A DNA stretch of 64,000 bases from a bacterium 1xD8-48 (lineage in GTDB: Bacteria; Bacillota; Clostridia; Lachnospirales; Lachnospiraceae): contig QZDS01000004.1 in assembly GCA_009917455.1 (NCBI GenBank), positions 124,001 to 188,000 of the forward strand, in the 5' to 3' direction. Under the pieces are notes generated by a model, which saw only the letters and a program-made list of their open reading frames with translations, did no database searches and had not been told where the DNA came from. The stretch's first letter is position 1, and every line of letters begins with the position of its first letter. Shown here one piece after another: positions 44,145 through 53,439 of the stretch. The translations under genes were made by a program, and so were the position numbers.

Positions 44145-45011
44145 ATGAAGCAGTTAATTAAAGATGTGTTGGCGCAGACTGACTATATGTTATATATGAA
44201 AAAAATAAAAAAGAGCAAGATTCAGGTACATACAGTAGGAGAGACTATTCAGGAACTGATTTGTACGGAAAAAAGCATGGTCAGATTTGGGGACGGTGAA
44301 ATTACAGTAATCGCCGGAAAAAATTTAAAGCTTCAAAAGGTTGACTCTGAAATATCTGATGGGCTAAAAAGAATTTTAAGTTATGAGCATGAAGGTATGA
44401 TAGTTACCGTGCCGGAAATATTTAGCGATATGTCTATGTATCGGAGGGAGAGCAGGCAATTCTGGAAAGAGCATTTGTTGATATACCGAAATATTTATAA
44501 TAGATATTGCAACAAGGACAGAGTATATTACAGTACATCCTTTTCAAGATTTTATTATGCTCTTGAGGACAAAAGTATATGTGATTTATGGGCAAATCAG
44601 ATACGGGAGATATGGAAAGACAGGGATGTGGTAGTGGTAGAAGGAGAGCGCACCCATAATGGGGTGGGAAATAATCTTCTGGACAGTGCCCGCAGCATTG
44701 AGCGAATTATCGGGCCTGCCAGTAATGCTTATGAGCGGATTGAGGAAATATTAGACTGCTGCAGGAAGTATTCTAAGGACAGGCTTTTTTTGGTATCTCT
44801 GGGAGTGGCTGCAAAGTTTATTGTGGAAAGACTGTTTCTGAATGGGTACAGAGTGCTTGACATTGGAAATCTGGATGTTGAGTATGAATGGTATCTCCAT
44901 AAGGAAAAGGGGAAGGCGCCCCTCGCCAAGCATGATATAACAGGAAAGGAAGCCAACCGGAAAGCTGGTTACGGAGAATACTGGGAACAGATAAAATACC
45001 AGATTATCTAA
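44145..45011 (+). CDS. GT-D fold glycosyltransferase (DUF1792 family)
   Basis: The 288-residue protein contains MVRFGDGE (residues 46-52), the acidic DxE nucleotide-sugar and metal motif that defines the GT-D fold first described in streptococcal Fap1 glycosylation enzymes (DGT1). Further family blocks are VVEGERTHNGVGNNLL, IIGPASNAYE and LVSLGVAAKFIV with DIGNLDVEYEW. The streptococcal enzyme adds glucose to a protein-bound glycan. A cytosolic glucosyl- or galactosyltransferase is a fair guess. It begins 3 bases after the ABC stop. The 56 bases to the next gene hold nothing I can name beyond a small AACGTTAACG palindrome. Confidence 0.87.
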   Translation: MKQLIKDVLAQTDYMLYMKKIKKSKIQVHTVGETIQELICTEKSMVRFGDGEITVIAGKNLKLQKVDSEISDGLKRILSYEHEGMIVTVPEIFSDMSMYRRESRQFWKEHLLIYRNIYNRYCNKDRVYYSTSFSRFYYALEDKSICDLWANQIREIWKDRDVVVVEGERTHNGVGNNLLDSARSIERIIGPASNAYERIEEILDCCRKYSKDRLFLVSLGVAAKFIVERLFLNGYRVLDIGNLDVEYEWYLHKEKGKAPLAKHDITGKEANRKAGYGEYWEQIKYQII

Positions 45012-45067
45012 TACTGTGAAACGTTAACGGAAGAATTGATATATCAGTGCTTCAAAATGAGGAAATT

Positions 45068-46213
45068 ATGAAAATTATGTATATTGCCCCCAGATTTCAT
45101 ACCAATCAGTCAGCAGTAGTAAAGGGATGGATAGAGCGGGGAGATGAGGTATTATTTATCAGCTATTATAAAGCAATTATTGAGGACTATTCCTGTATTC
45201 ATCCATTGGTGCTTGGATTTTCCCCTTTATTTTTATTAATAGACAAACTTTATACGGAAGTCCTGCACAGGAAAGATGTGGCGGCCTCTGCTTTCAAGAT
45301 TAATCACGGTTTTCCGCCAATTATAAAGCTGCGCAGAGTGATAAACGACTGGAAGCCGGATGTGATTATTATGCGTGACAGAACTTTATATACAATTGCC
45401 GGCTATCTGTTGGGAAGAAAAAGTAAGTGCATTTTATATAATCAGAGCCCCATGTGGGACGAGCCGCAAAAGGAGGATTTGAAGCATCGGCTGGTAAGAA
45501 GCCTTACCCCAAGGTATAGAATGACACCTGTTATGGGCAGGGCGGAAGCCGGAAAGAGCATTGCGCCGCATTCCTATTTTGTCCCGTTTGTTGTGGAGCC
45601 GCAAATACCGCCAGGTAAGAAAAACTACTTTAAAGATGATTGTATTCATATTTTATGTATTGGCAAGTTTGAACCCAGAAAACATCATATGATGCTGATG
45701 GATGTGGTAAGTGAACTGACAGAAAATCCTGATGAGGACTATCATTTAACAGTTATTGGTGAAGCTACCGGCAGGCTGCAGAAAGAATTTTATGAGAAAG
45801 TGCAGACGTATGTGAAAGCGCATCATTATGAGAATATAGTGACTTTGCTTACAAATGTGCCAAAGGAAAAGACCAATAGATATTTTGCAGAAACAGATGT
45901 GTTTGTAATTCCAAGTACTGATGAGATGGCATCTATTTCCCAGTTAGAGGCAATGAGCTTTTCTGTTCCGGTGATTTGCAGTGACAAAAACGGTTCAGCC
46001 TGTTATGTTGTAGAGGGAGAAAACGGATTTCAATTCAATGACTGTGACAGGGATGATTTAAAAAGAAAGCTGAAGATGCTGATTTCAAGCAGAGAGACGA
46101 TAATGGAAATGGGAGAAAAGGCATATCAGTCGATAGTGAATGGTAATGTATTTCAAAATTATTATGACGGGATTCAGAGAATATTAAAGGATATGGAGCA
46201 AAACAGGAGATAG
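45068..46213 (+). CDS. GT4 family glycosyltransferase
   Basis: The ATG at 45068 follows GAGGAAATT, a better site than the in-frame ATG at 45047. The 381-residue GT-B enzyme has MYIAPRFHTNQ at its N terminus, YNQSPMWDEPQ in the acceptor half, GKFEPRKHHMMLM at the hinge, and a donor half with STDEMASISQLEAMSFSVPVICSD. The first Glu of the usual E-x7-E is kept in TDEMASISQLE. The DNA is AT-rich compared with the GT4 genes of the first 30 kb. A GT8 gene follows after 7 bases. The substrate is unknown. Confidence 0.86.
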   Translation: MKIMYIAPRFHTNQSAVVKGWIERGDEVLFISYYKAIIEDYSCIHPLVLGFSPLFLLIDKLYTEVLHRKDVAASAFKINHGFPPIIKLRRVINDWKPDVIIMRDRTLYTIAGYLLGRKSKCILYNQSPMWDEPQKEDLKHRLVRSLTPRYRMTPVMGRAEAGKSIAPHSYFVPFVVEPQIPPGKKNYFKDDCIHILCIGKFEPRKHHMMLMDVVSELTENPDEDYHLTVIGEATGRLQKEFYEKVQTYVKAHHYENIVTLLTNVPKEKTNRYFAETDVFVIPSTDEMASISQLEAMSFSVPVICSDKNGSACYVVEGENGFQFNDCDRDDLKRKLKMLISSRETIMEMGEKAYQSIVNGNVFQNYYDGIQRILKDMEQNRR

Positions 46214-46220
46214 AAGCTGT

Positions 46221-47135
46221 ATGATAGAAATCGCTTTTTGTTTTGATAAAAATATGGTGACAGCCGCATGCGTAGCGATAGCCAGTCTGTTGGATTTTAA
46301 TACTGATAGAGCGACTCATTATCGGATTTCCTGTATCTGTCCTGAAGAAGCATTTGATTATAAGCCTCAAATAGAGAGTATTGTACTTAAAAGAGATAAT
46401 GAAAGCCGTGTGGATTTTTATCTGGCGCCAAAGGAATTTTGTGGTGCTTATGAGGTTAGAGGAATCTCAGTCAGTACGTATCTCAGACTTTTATTGCACA
46501 GAATACTTCCAGATAAGAAAAAGGTCATTTATGCAGATGTTGATTTGCTTTTTCAGGATACATTAAAAACGGTTTGGGATGAAGAAATTACAGATTTTTT
46601 TATTGCGGGTGTGAAAGGGGCAACTAATTTTTCAGATACCTGGCGGGAATGTATGAAGCTGGACTATGCGAAAGCATTGGAGGATTTGAAGGGAAATTAC
46701 ATTAATGCCGGTTTACTTCTTATGAATCTTGATGCAATCCGAAGATGGAATCCTGACAAATGTTGGGTGAAAATGGCAGGAAAAAATTATTATTATCAGG
46801 ACCAGGATATTTTAAATATTACCTGCAAAGGAAAAATAAAATATCTGCCTATGCGATTCAACGTGCAGGCACATTTAACAAATAAGGAGTTTATGCGTTT
46901 TGCCGGGGAAGGGATTTCTTCAAGGGAACAATGCGTGGAAGCATTAACCCATTCGGCGGTATTACATTATACAGGACCTAAACCGTGGAATAATCGTGGG
47001 GTGAACCGCGGGAAAATATGGTGGGATTATGTCAGCAGTCAGGAAGACCTGTGTTGTCTTTTTAATAAAGTGAAGGTGCCGAACAGAAGAACAACAGGGA
47101 TTTGGGGAAAGATTAACAGGCATCTGCCTTTTTAA
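46221..47135 (+). CDS. GT8 family glycosyltransferase (LPS/capsule galactosyl- or glucosyltransferase type)
   Basis: The 304-residue GT-A enzyme has IAFCFDKNMVTAACVAIASLL at the start, the DxD motif in IYADVDLLF (Asp106 and Asp108), NYINAGLLLMNL and a late HYTGPKPW, the ordered blocks of RfaI/RfaJ-like GT8 retaining transferases. It uses UDP-glucose or UDP-galactose in the cytoplasm. Compared with the family the length is normal. It lies between a GT4 gene and three GT-C-like membrane genes, so it may complete a lipid-linked unit before export. An AGGAG site lies 11 bases ahead of the ATG. Confidence 0.9.
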   Translation: MIEIAFCFDKNMVTAACVAIASLLDFNTDRATHYRISCICPEEAFDYKPQIESIVLKRDNESRVDFYLAPKEFCGAYEVRGISVSTYLRLLLHRILPDKKKVIYADVDLLFQDTLKTVWDEEITDFFIAGVKGATNFSDTWRECMKLDYAKALEDLKGNYINAGLLLMNLDAIRRWNPDKCWVKMAGKNYYYQDQDILNITCKGKIKYLPMRFNVQAHLTNKEFMRFAGEGISSREQCVEALTHSAVLHYTGPKPWNNRGVNRGKIWWDYVSSQEDLCCLFNKVKVPNRRTTGIWGKINRHLPF

Positions 47136-47148
47136 TGAGGAATAAAAA

Positions 47149-48483
47149 ATGAAAGAAAACAGAAGGCAAGATATAATTACATATGTTTTTATGCTGGGCA
47201 TAGGAGTGTTGTTTTACTTTTTACCTGGTGAGTGGCTTTGTATAGAAGATGACAGCATAAGGTATTTGTCTGAGGGAGGAGAGGGAGTACTGCCAGGGTA
47301 TCCCGCTTTTCTTGCTTTTTTCCGTCTCCTTTTTTCCGAGCAGTATTTTCTTCATGCAGTAGTGGTTGCCCAGAGCCTACTGGCAGTTATTTGTACATTC
47401 TTGTTTGTGGTAGTATTGAAAGGGCAGTTTCATTTGAGAAGAATAGAATGTATCTTACTTTATCTTTTCAGTATGCTTCCTTTTTCTATTTATCTTCCTG
47501 AATCGGGAATTACCCATCAGATTATGACAGAAGGAATTACGTATGCTTTATTTTATCTGTTTTTCAGCGTGGTGATAAAAACAGTGTGGACTTTAGAGTA
47601 TAAGTGGTATTTCGGAAGCGTTGCCATGGCGCTATTGCTGGGGTTGACGAGAAGCCAGATGCTGTTTTTAATAGTGGTATGTGTTATATTGCTGTTATGG
47701 ATTATTTATAAAAAAGCTGGGGGGAAAGCACTGCTTGGGCTGTGTATGTGTTGTTTGGTGTTACTGGGCTGTGTTGTGGGGCTTTTCTGGCAAAGGATAG
47801 AAAACAGTGCTTCACAGCTTAATACTGTTATTATGGCAAGAGGTTTTTTCGAGGCGGATAAGGAAGATGTAGAACTGTTCGACGACGGCATGATGCAGGA
47901 AATTTTCCTGAGGACCTATGAACTGGCGGATGAGAATGGACGCAGATATGAACATGCCAAACCGGGACTTTACATGTGGCAGGATTTGGTTTATGACAGA
48001 ATGAATCTCTTTGCGTTACAGGCGATAGGAGAATATGATGAGAAATACCCGGATGAGAGGTCCAGAAACGAAGCGTCTATTATTTTCGAACTTGGGTTTA
48101 AAACACTGTTGAGGCATTTTGACAGGTATTTCTATCATTCTATACGGCTGATGATGCCTTCTTTTATTGCCAGTGTATTTTTTCAAATTGAACCGATTTA
48201 CCTTTTGTGCCATTTTGTTGCCCTGTTTATCTATTTATTTGCGGTTTCCGGAAGTGTTTTTGTCGGTAAAACAGGTGGCGACAGAAAAGTTGTGGAGCTT
48301 ATGGTTTCCATAGTGAGTATTATGCTGATTATGATTGTTATGATAAATATGCTGTTTATTGGTTTGCAGAGATATATGGTATATGGAATGGGGATATTTT
48401 ATTGTGCGATGTATTTACTGTGTAAGGAAATAGTTAGTATTTTTTTAAGGCCAGGAAAGTTAAATAAGGGAGAACGAAAGTGA
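47149..48483 (+). CDS. Polytopic membrane protein, GT-C/ArnT-like
   Basis: The 444-residue protein has about nine membrane helices. After the first helix comes CIEDDSIRYL (Asp34 and Asp35), an acidic site in the first outer loop as in GT39/GT83 enzymes, and a Tyr/Glu-rich outer loop lies near residues 230-290. It probably moves sugars from polyprenyl-P carriers outside the cell, although a smaller size and low similarity leave the family uncertain. GAGGAAT precedes the ATG. Its TGA stop overlaps the GTG start of the next gene, also a GT-C-like protein, which implies paired synthesis. Confidence 0.65.
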   Translation: MKENRRQDIITYVFMLGIGVLFYFLPGEWLCIEDDSIRYLSEGGEGVLPGYPAFLAFFRLLFSEQYFLHAVVVAQSLLAVICTFLFVVVLKGQFHLRRIECILLYLFSMLPFSIYLPESGITHQIMTEGITYALFYLFFSVVIKTVWTLEYKWYFGSVAMALLLGLTRSQMLFLIVVCVILLLWIIYKKAGGKALLGLCMCCLVLLGCVVGLFWQRIENSASQLNTVIMARGFFEADKEDVELFDDGMMQEIFLRTYELADENGRRYEHAKPGLYMWQDLVYDRMNLFALQAIGEYDEKYPDERSRNEASIIFELGFKTLLRHFDRYFYHSIRLMMPSFIASVFFQIEPIYLLCHFVALFIYLFAVSGSVFVGKTGGDRKVVELMVSIVSIMLIMIVMINMLFIGLQRYMVYGMGIFYCAMYLLCKEIVSIFLRPGKLNKGERK

Positions 48484-50492
48484 GAACTTTTAATAGGATT
48501 GCCTATCATACTGTTGCAGGGGTAATTTTTCTAATTATATTTTATCTTTTCGGACAAAGTCTTTTTACCGATGTCAGAATAGGGCAAAAAGAAATCAGGT
48601 ATTTTATAATGTCTGACAGACTGCTTATATTAGCAGGTATGGGAATATTTCTTGTCTTATTTTATTTCTGGCATAAATATATAAAATTGTCAAAGGATGC
48701 AGTGAAAAAAATCATCATTGCCCTTACAGTATTAAATTGCTTTTTTGTTTTAACTTCACAGAACGTACCAAGAGCGGACCAACAAAGAGTGTTGGAGTAT
48801 GCTACAGAAATGTGGAAGGGGAATTACACAGCATTTCTGCCGGGAAACTATCTTGACATATATCCAAATCAAAATGGGATTGTATTGTTTTGTTATTTTC
48901 TCAGTATAATTGGAGGAGGATATAATTTTTTACTGTTTCAAATGGTAAATGTTTTAGCTGTCAATTGTCTTTACTTCTTCATTTATCATTACTGGGAAAT
49001 GTATGGACAGGAGAGAAGATACGATGAAATTCTGGTGGCGATAGGCTTATTTTTTCCAATTACACTATATGTGAATTATGTGTACGGAATATTGATTGGA
49101 CTTGTTTTGGCGACGAGTTCAATTTTGTGGCAGCAGATTTACTTTAGAAACAGGAACAAAAAGAGTCTTCTATTGTCAATTTTATCCATATCTTTGGCGT
49201 GTAGTATGAAATCAAATTATTTGGTGTTTGCAATAGGGATTTTGCTTGTCTATTTTATGGATATGGCTGTACATAAGTCTGCAAAAAGCATAATTGGAAT
49301 AGTAGGTATTTTATTTGGCGTACTTCTGGTTAATAGTACAGTAAAAACCGGACTTGATATTATTACAGAAGGGGCGAGCAATGACATTAAGGGAGCTCCG
49401 CATGTGGCTTTCGTTGTAATGGGATTGAGTAATACAGAGGAAAGCTATGGCTGGCATAATGGATATGTTGAGAGAATTTATCACCAGAATAATAATAATT
49501 ATGAATGGGCAGAGAAGGCGAGTGCAGCCGATTTAAAAAAAGAGATACAACACAAGCTGGATAACCCACATGAAACAAAAGATTTTTTTCAGAAGAAAAT
49601 AGCCAGTGTCTGGTGTGAGCCATCTTTTGGCGCTTTTTATAATAACAGAATTGATTATCAGACAGTTTTGCAGGGACATAGCCATATTTATAATGAGCTT
49701 TTTTCATATACCGGCAGACTGCAGAAAATTTTTTACTATTTCCTGGAAATATTTCAAGGCATGGTATATTTAGGAGTTTTATTGTATGTCATATATGGTA
49801 GGAAAAATTATAATATTTCAAGGATAATCGGACTGATAATTTTTCTGGGCGGATTCATTTTTCAGCTTTTCTGGGAGGCAAAGTCATCTTATGCATTTAT
49901 GTATTTTGTATTATTAATACCTTATGCGGTGGTTGGATTAGGCAAGTGCTTTGACGGAATACAAAACACATTTATATATTATGGAAGCGATAAAAATAAA
50001 ACGATGCTGTTTAAAAATCTGCTTTGGCTGCCTGCAGGTATTTTTATTCTTATGGTGGCAGGTAATACATTGATAATTAAAAACGATAACGAAAAGTGGG
50101 ATGCTTATCTTTCGGAACACCGGTATATTGAGGACGGATATTACTATTTAAAGCCGATAGAAGCGGAGGGAGATGAGTATAATGAAAATAGAAAGATATA
50201 TTTACAAATTGATATGAGCGATACCTGGCAGTATGAGATTAAAAGTATAGACAAAAAAGCAAGATTTACGGCCATTGGGGATGCTGTATATATGCTGCCT
50301 GACGGCGAAAGTGATTTTCCGTCCGATGCATACTGGCATTGGCGCTTTCAACGATTAAATGGAGGTTACTGTATACGGTGGTGGAATGATATGAACAAGG
50401 TCATTACATTTGACAAAGAGAACTCAAATGTTTATCTTAGTAATTATGAGGAGAATAATTTGAGTCAGATATGGGAATTAAAAAGACGCTAA
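48480..50492 (+). CDS. GT-C-like membrane glycosyltransferase with ricin-like C-terminal tail
   Basis: The start is a GTG overlapping the previous TGA, with GGGAGAA upstream. The 670-residue protein has about twelve membrane helices, PRADQQRVLEY in the first large outer loop and YPNQNGIVLF, and is a paralogue of 40600-42384. Unlike that protein it continues after its last helix (about residue 525-540) into an outer domain of some 125 residues. The last 45 of these (GGYCIRWWND ... SQIWEL) read like one ricin-type Q-x-W lectin repeat. The DNA is among the most AT-rich here. A sugar-binding tail on a glycosyltransferase is the natural reading. Confidence 0.7.
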   Translation: MRTFNRIAYHTVAGVIFLIIFYLFGQSLFTDVRIGQKEIRYFIMSDRLLILAGMGIFLVLFYFWHKYIKLSKDAVKKIIIALTVLNCFFVLTSQNVPRADQQRVLEYATEMWKGNYTAFLPGNYLDIYPNQNGIVLFCYFLSIIGGGYNFLLFQMVNVLAVNCLYFFIYHYWEMYGQERRYDEILVAIGLFFPITLYVNYVYGILIGLVLATSSILWQQIYFRNRNKKSLLLSILSISLACSMKSNYLVFAIGILLVYFMDMAVHKSAKSIIGIVGILFGVLLVNSTVKTGLDIITEGASNDIKGAPHVAFVVMGLSNTEESYGWHNGYVERIYHQNNNNYEWAEKASAADLKKEIQHKLDNPHETKDFFQKKIASVWCEPSFGAFYNNRIDYQTVLQGHSHIYNELFSYTGRLQKIFYYFLEIFQGMVYLGVLLYVIYGRKNYNISRIIGLIIFLGGFIFQLFWEAKSSYAFMYFVLLIPYAVVGLGKCFDGIQNTFIYYGSDKNKTMLFKNLLWLPAGIFILMVAGNTLIIKNDNEKWDAYLSEHRYIEDGYYYLKPIEAEGDEYNENRKIYLQIDMSDTWQYEIKSIDKKARFTAIGDAVYMLPDGESDFPSDAYWHWRFQRLNGGYCIRWWNDMNKVITFDKENSNVYLSNYEENNLSQIWELKRR

Positions 50493-50511
50493 ACTTAATT
50501 GATATTAATTA

Positions 50512-52260
50512 ATGGATAATGTTGAAAAAATTAAGATGATGAAAATAATAGATATTAAAAACAGAAGAGAGTTTTATAAAATATCAGGCATGTTTCTGCT
50601 TGGGCTTGCTGCTTATGGAACGATTATTGCATTTTTTACCTCCACTGTATACGTAACGGCAGATGAGGAATTGTATGTGGCCTTAGCCAAATCGTTTCAT
50701 TACACCGGGAGTTTTGAAGTAAACGGAAAGATGGCAAATTATAACTGTGTACTTTATTCTATTTTAATTTCTCTGGCATATTATTTCTATTCACCGGAAA
50801 GCATTTTATTTTTTATGCGTTTTATTGGCGTTATATGCATGTGCTCTGCAATATTTCCCATTTGGCTGCTGGCCAGGAGGATATTAAAAAACGAAAAGGA
50901 AATTGTGTTTATCAGCGGATTGTCGATGTTGATGCCCTATATGTTTGACTGCGCATATTTGATACAGGAAGTATTAAGTTACCCTCTGTTTTTATGGACA
51001 ATTTATTTTTTATTTTTGGCGTATGAACAATTAATAATTCCCAAAGGATATAAACCTTTTATATTGGGAGCTGTGTTTTCGGTATTTAGTTTTTTTACAA
51101 AAACCTATTTATTTTTTATTCCCGTGGTATTTAACATCTGTCTGTTTTTAGAAGCCTGGAAAAAAAAGAGGGCAAAGGAAATTGTCAGAGGGCTTTGCCT
51201 GTATGATGGAATTTACCTGGCAATGGCAGGGGTTCTTTATATTCTAATCAACGCAATGAATGGGTTTGAAACGGGAAGCAATCATTACGCAGGACAGTTT
51301 TCGTGGCTGTTTCCGGTTACAAAATGGACAATTATTTCAGGTGTTGTCTGCATAGCGGTATATACTGCATTACTGATTATTAATATGGGAATTATACCGC
51401 TCTTGTCAATTGTGTGCAGTATGAAAAAATATGAAGAGACAATAAGGTGGTTTGCGACGTTTATTCTGACTTCCAGTATGTTTTTAGTGGTTGAAATTGT
51501 GGTTTTGATTGTGCTGACCGAGGAAGGAGTCCCAACTGTTCCACATAAGTTTTTGTTCAGGTATTTTCAAGTGTTGGTACCGCCTGTATTGATTTTATTT
51601 ACAAAAATAAGGGGAGAGACCGATTTCCGCAAGCAGAGGGTATTTTCGGCAATATCGGCTGTCAGTCTTTCTGTTACAGGTATTTACTTTATTTACATGA
51701 ATGGAAATACAAGACAGTCTATTGCTGACGGGTATTTTTATTTGTTGCTTGAAAATATTACAAAGAATATACTCCCTTACGGCGATGTGATTATTATTCT
51801 TATGATAGCATGTTTGCTGACAATTATTATTGTGACTTCAGGGAAGAAAAACAAAAGTGTACTAAAGCCTTTTTGCGTAATTGGAATTGCGGGAATCCTT
51901 TCTTTATGGCTGCTCAACTGCATTCAGCTTCCTTTTTATACCAACTCTGTTGCCGGAGGAAAGCAGATACAGGAGGACAGTATTAAAATTGCGCGTTATC
52001 TGAATGAAAACGAATATAATTATATTTATTATGTAGTTTCATCAATGGAGGAAAATGACAGTTATGTCAGAAACTTTTATGGATATATGAAGCAGCCTCA
52101 TCAGGTAATTTACCCAGATGAGATTGAAAGGGTAATAAAGGAGGGGGAAAAGAGGAAGGCTGTATTTTTGGTTTCAACAGATACTACGGGAGAGGTACTG
52201 AAATCGTCTGGAATGATGGATATCGGTCTGGAATTAAATAAACTGCAGATATATGTGTGA
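50512..52260 (+). CDS. Polytopic membrane protein, GT-C-like
   Basis: The 582-residue protein has about thirteen membrane helices. The first outer loop contains TADEELYVALAKSF (Asp51 to Glu53), an acidic pair followed by Tyr as in dolichyl/polyprenyl-P-sugar-using enzymes. A short outer domain of about 80 residues follows the last helix (NEYNYIYYVVSSMEEND onwards). No ribosome site stands before the ATG at 50512; Met9 and Met10 are alternatives. It is the last gene before the promoter at 52267, so it may close the long transcription unit. Function is inferred from topology and neighbours. Confidence 0.62.
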   Translation: MDNVEKIKMMKIIDIKNRREFYKISGMFLLGLAAYGTIIAFFTSTVYVTADEELYVALAKSFHYTGSFEVNGKMANYNCVLYSILISLAYYFYSPESILFFMRFIGVICMCSAIFPIWLLARRILKNEKEIVFISGLSMLMPYMFDCAYLIQEVLSYPLFLWTIYFLFLAYEQLIIPKGYKPFILGAVFSVFSFFTKTYLFFIPVVFNICLFLEAWKKKRAKEIVRGLCLYDGIYLAMAGVLYILINAMNGFETGSNHYAGQFSWLFPVTKWTIISGVVCIAVYTALLIINMGIIPLLSIVCSMKKYEETIRWFATFILTSSMFLVVEIVVLIVLTEEGVPTVPHKFLFRYFQVLVPPVLILFTKIRGETDFRKQRVFSAISAVSLSVTGIYFIYMNGNTRQSIADGYFYLLLENITKNILPYGDVIIILMIACLLTIIIVTSGKKNKSVLKPFCVIGIAGILSLWLLNCIQLPFYTNSVAGGKQIQEDSIKIARYLNENEYNYIYYVVSSMEENDSYVRNFYGYMKQPHQVIYPDEIERVIKEGEKRKAVFLVSTDTTGEVLKSSGMMDIGLELNKLQIYV

Positions 52261-52266
52261 ATTACT

Positions 52267-52295
52267 TTGTAGTTATAAATAAACTGTGTTATACT
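52267..52295 (+). promoter_or_regulatory. Extended -10 sigma-A promoter before the DPM1-like gene
   Basis: TTGTAG (52267-52272), a 17-base spacer and TATACT (52290-52295), with TGT just before the -10 box, fit an extended -10 promoter. About 62 bases separate it from the ATG at 52358. It is the only gap over 50 bases in this half of the window with such boxes, and it would let the last 12 kb be expressed apart from the upstream run. Confidence 0.58.
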
Positions 52296-52357
52296 TGCAA
52301 AAGATAGAAACAGAAGGTATATCACAGAGTTTTCAGTAATATGACAGAGTGAGACAA

Positions 52358-53068
52358 ATGGCGAAATGCTTAATTATTATTCCGGCTTTTAATGAGGCGG
52401 AGAGTATTGAAAAGGTTATAAACAATTTGATAGAGAGATATCCACATTATGACTATCTGATTATTAATGATGGTTCGACAGATGCTACAAAGAGGATTTG
52501 TGCCTGCAATCATTATCAGGTTTTGCATCTTCCTATTAATATGGGAATAGGGGGCGCGGTACAAACCGGCTACCGTTATGCAAGGGATAATGATTATGAA
52601 ATAGCGGTGCAGATTGATGGGGATGGACAGCATGATGTATCCTTCCTGGGAAGTATAATCGAAATGATACAGTCAGGGCAGGCTGATGTGGTAATCGGTT
52701 CCCGGTTTGTAGAAAAGGAAGGATTTCAATCATCCCAAATGCGAAGACTGGGAATTGGCTTTTTAAGTGTGCTTGGCTGGCTCCTTACCGGTGTGCGTGT
52801 CAGGGATATTACCAGCGGCTATCGAGCGGTAAACCGTAAATTTATTCAGATTTTTGCGGAAGATTACCCGACAGATTATCCGGAACCGGAGGCAATGGTA
52901 ATTGCGGCAGTTTATGGGGGAAAAATCAGGGAATGCCCTGTGATTATGAGAGAGAGGGAAAGTGGTGAGAGTTCTATAACACCTCGGAAATCTATTTATT
53001 ATATGGTGAAAGTGACATTGGCCATGCTTATCCGACGACTTAGTTTCGGGGTCAGGAGGGCAAAATGA
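52358..53068 (+). CDS. DPM1/CsbB-like GT2: polyprenyl-phosphate sugar synthase
   Basis: I use the ATG at 52358, where family similarity begins; a GTG at 52349 is in frame and neither has a strong site. The 236-residue protein has IIIPAFNEAESI, INDGSTD, NMGIGGAVQTGYRYA and QIDGDGQHD (Asp87 and Asp89), the dolichol-phosphate mannosyltransferase pattern. It should join a sugar from a nucleotide donor to undecaprenyl phosphate in the cytoplasm. It has no C-terminal membrane helices of its own; the DUF2304 protein encoded with a 4-base overlap probably supplies the membrane part. Its product is a natural donor for the GT-C proteins. Confidence 0.88.
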   Translation: MAKCLIIIPAFNEAESIEKVINNLIERYPHYDYLIINDGSTDATKRICACNHYQVLHLPINMGIGGAVQTGYRYARDNDYEIAVQIDGDGQHDVSFLGSIIEMIQSGQADVVIGSRFVEKEGFQSSQMRRLGIGFLSVLGWLLTGVRVRDITSGYRAVNRKFIQIFAEDYPTDYPEPEAMVIAAVYGGKIRECPVIMRERESGESSITPRKSIYYMVKVTLAMLIRRLSFGVRRAK

Positions 53069-53439
53069 TTCCTTATGCTTTGCGGGTTACGCTTTCCATA
53101 GCAGTAATTTGCTATTTTATTATTATTTTATATTACCTGAAGAAGAGGATGCTGGAGCTGAAATATACTTTGATTTGGCTGGCGGCCGGTGTAGTGATGG
53201 GAATAATGCTTATTTTCCCGGATTTGCTGGAATGGTTTCGTAGCCTTTTGGGCATAGAGAGTAACATGAACGCTCTTTATATGCTATGTTTTGCATTTAT
53301 TATTATGATATTGATGACGCTTACATCGATTGTATCAAGACAAATGCTTAAAATCAGGGTGTTAATTCAGGAAATCAGTATGCTGGAAAAGCGTGTGCGG
53401 GATTTGGAGAATAAGGAAGATGGAGAATATAGCAATTGA
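53065..53439 (+). CDS. DUF2304 small membrane protein, partner of the DPM1-like GT2
   Basis: The 124-residue protein has three hydrophobic helices (about residues 5-25, 34-53 and 68-90) and a charged, coiled-coil-like end (MLEKRVRDLENK). This is the DUF2304 pattern, a family very often encoded right after a DPM1-type GT2. The overlap ATGA with the GT2 stop shows coupled translation. It may anchor the enzyme at the membrane or help move the lipid-P-sugar across, as GtrA-like proteins do; the second idea is inference. Its own end overlaps the next GT4 gene by 20 bases. Confidence 0.85.
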   Translation: MIPYALRVTLSIAVICYFIIILYYLKKRMLELKYTLIWLAAGVVMGIMLIFPDLLEWFRSLLGIESNMNALYMLCFAFIIMILMTLTSIVSRQMLKIRVLIQEISMLEKRVRDLENKEDGEYSN

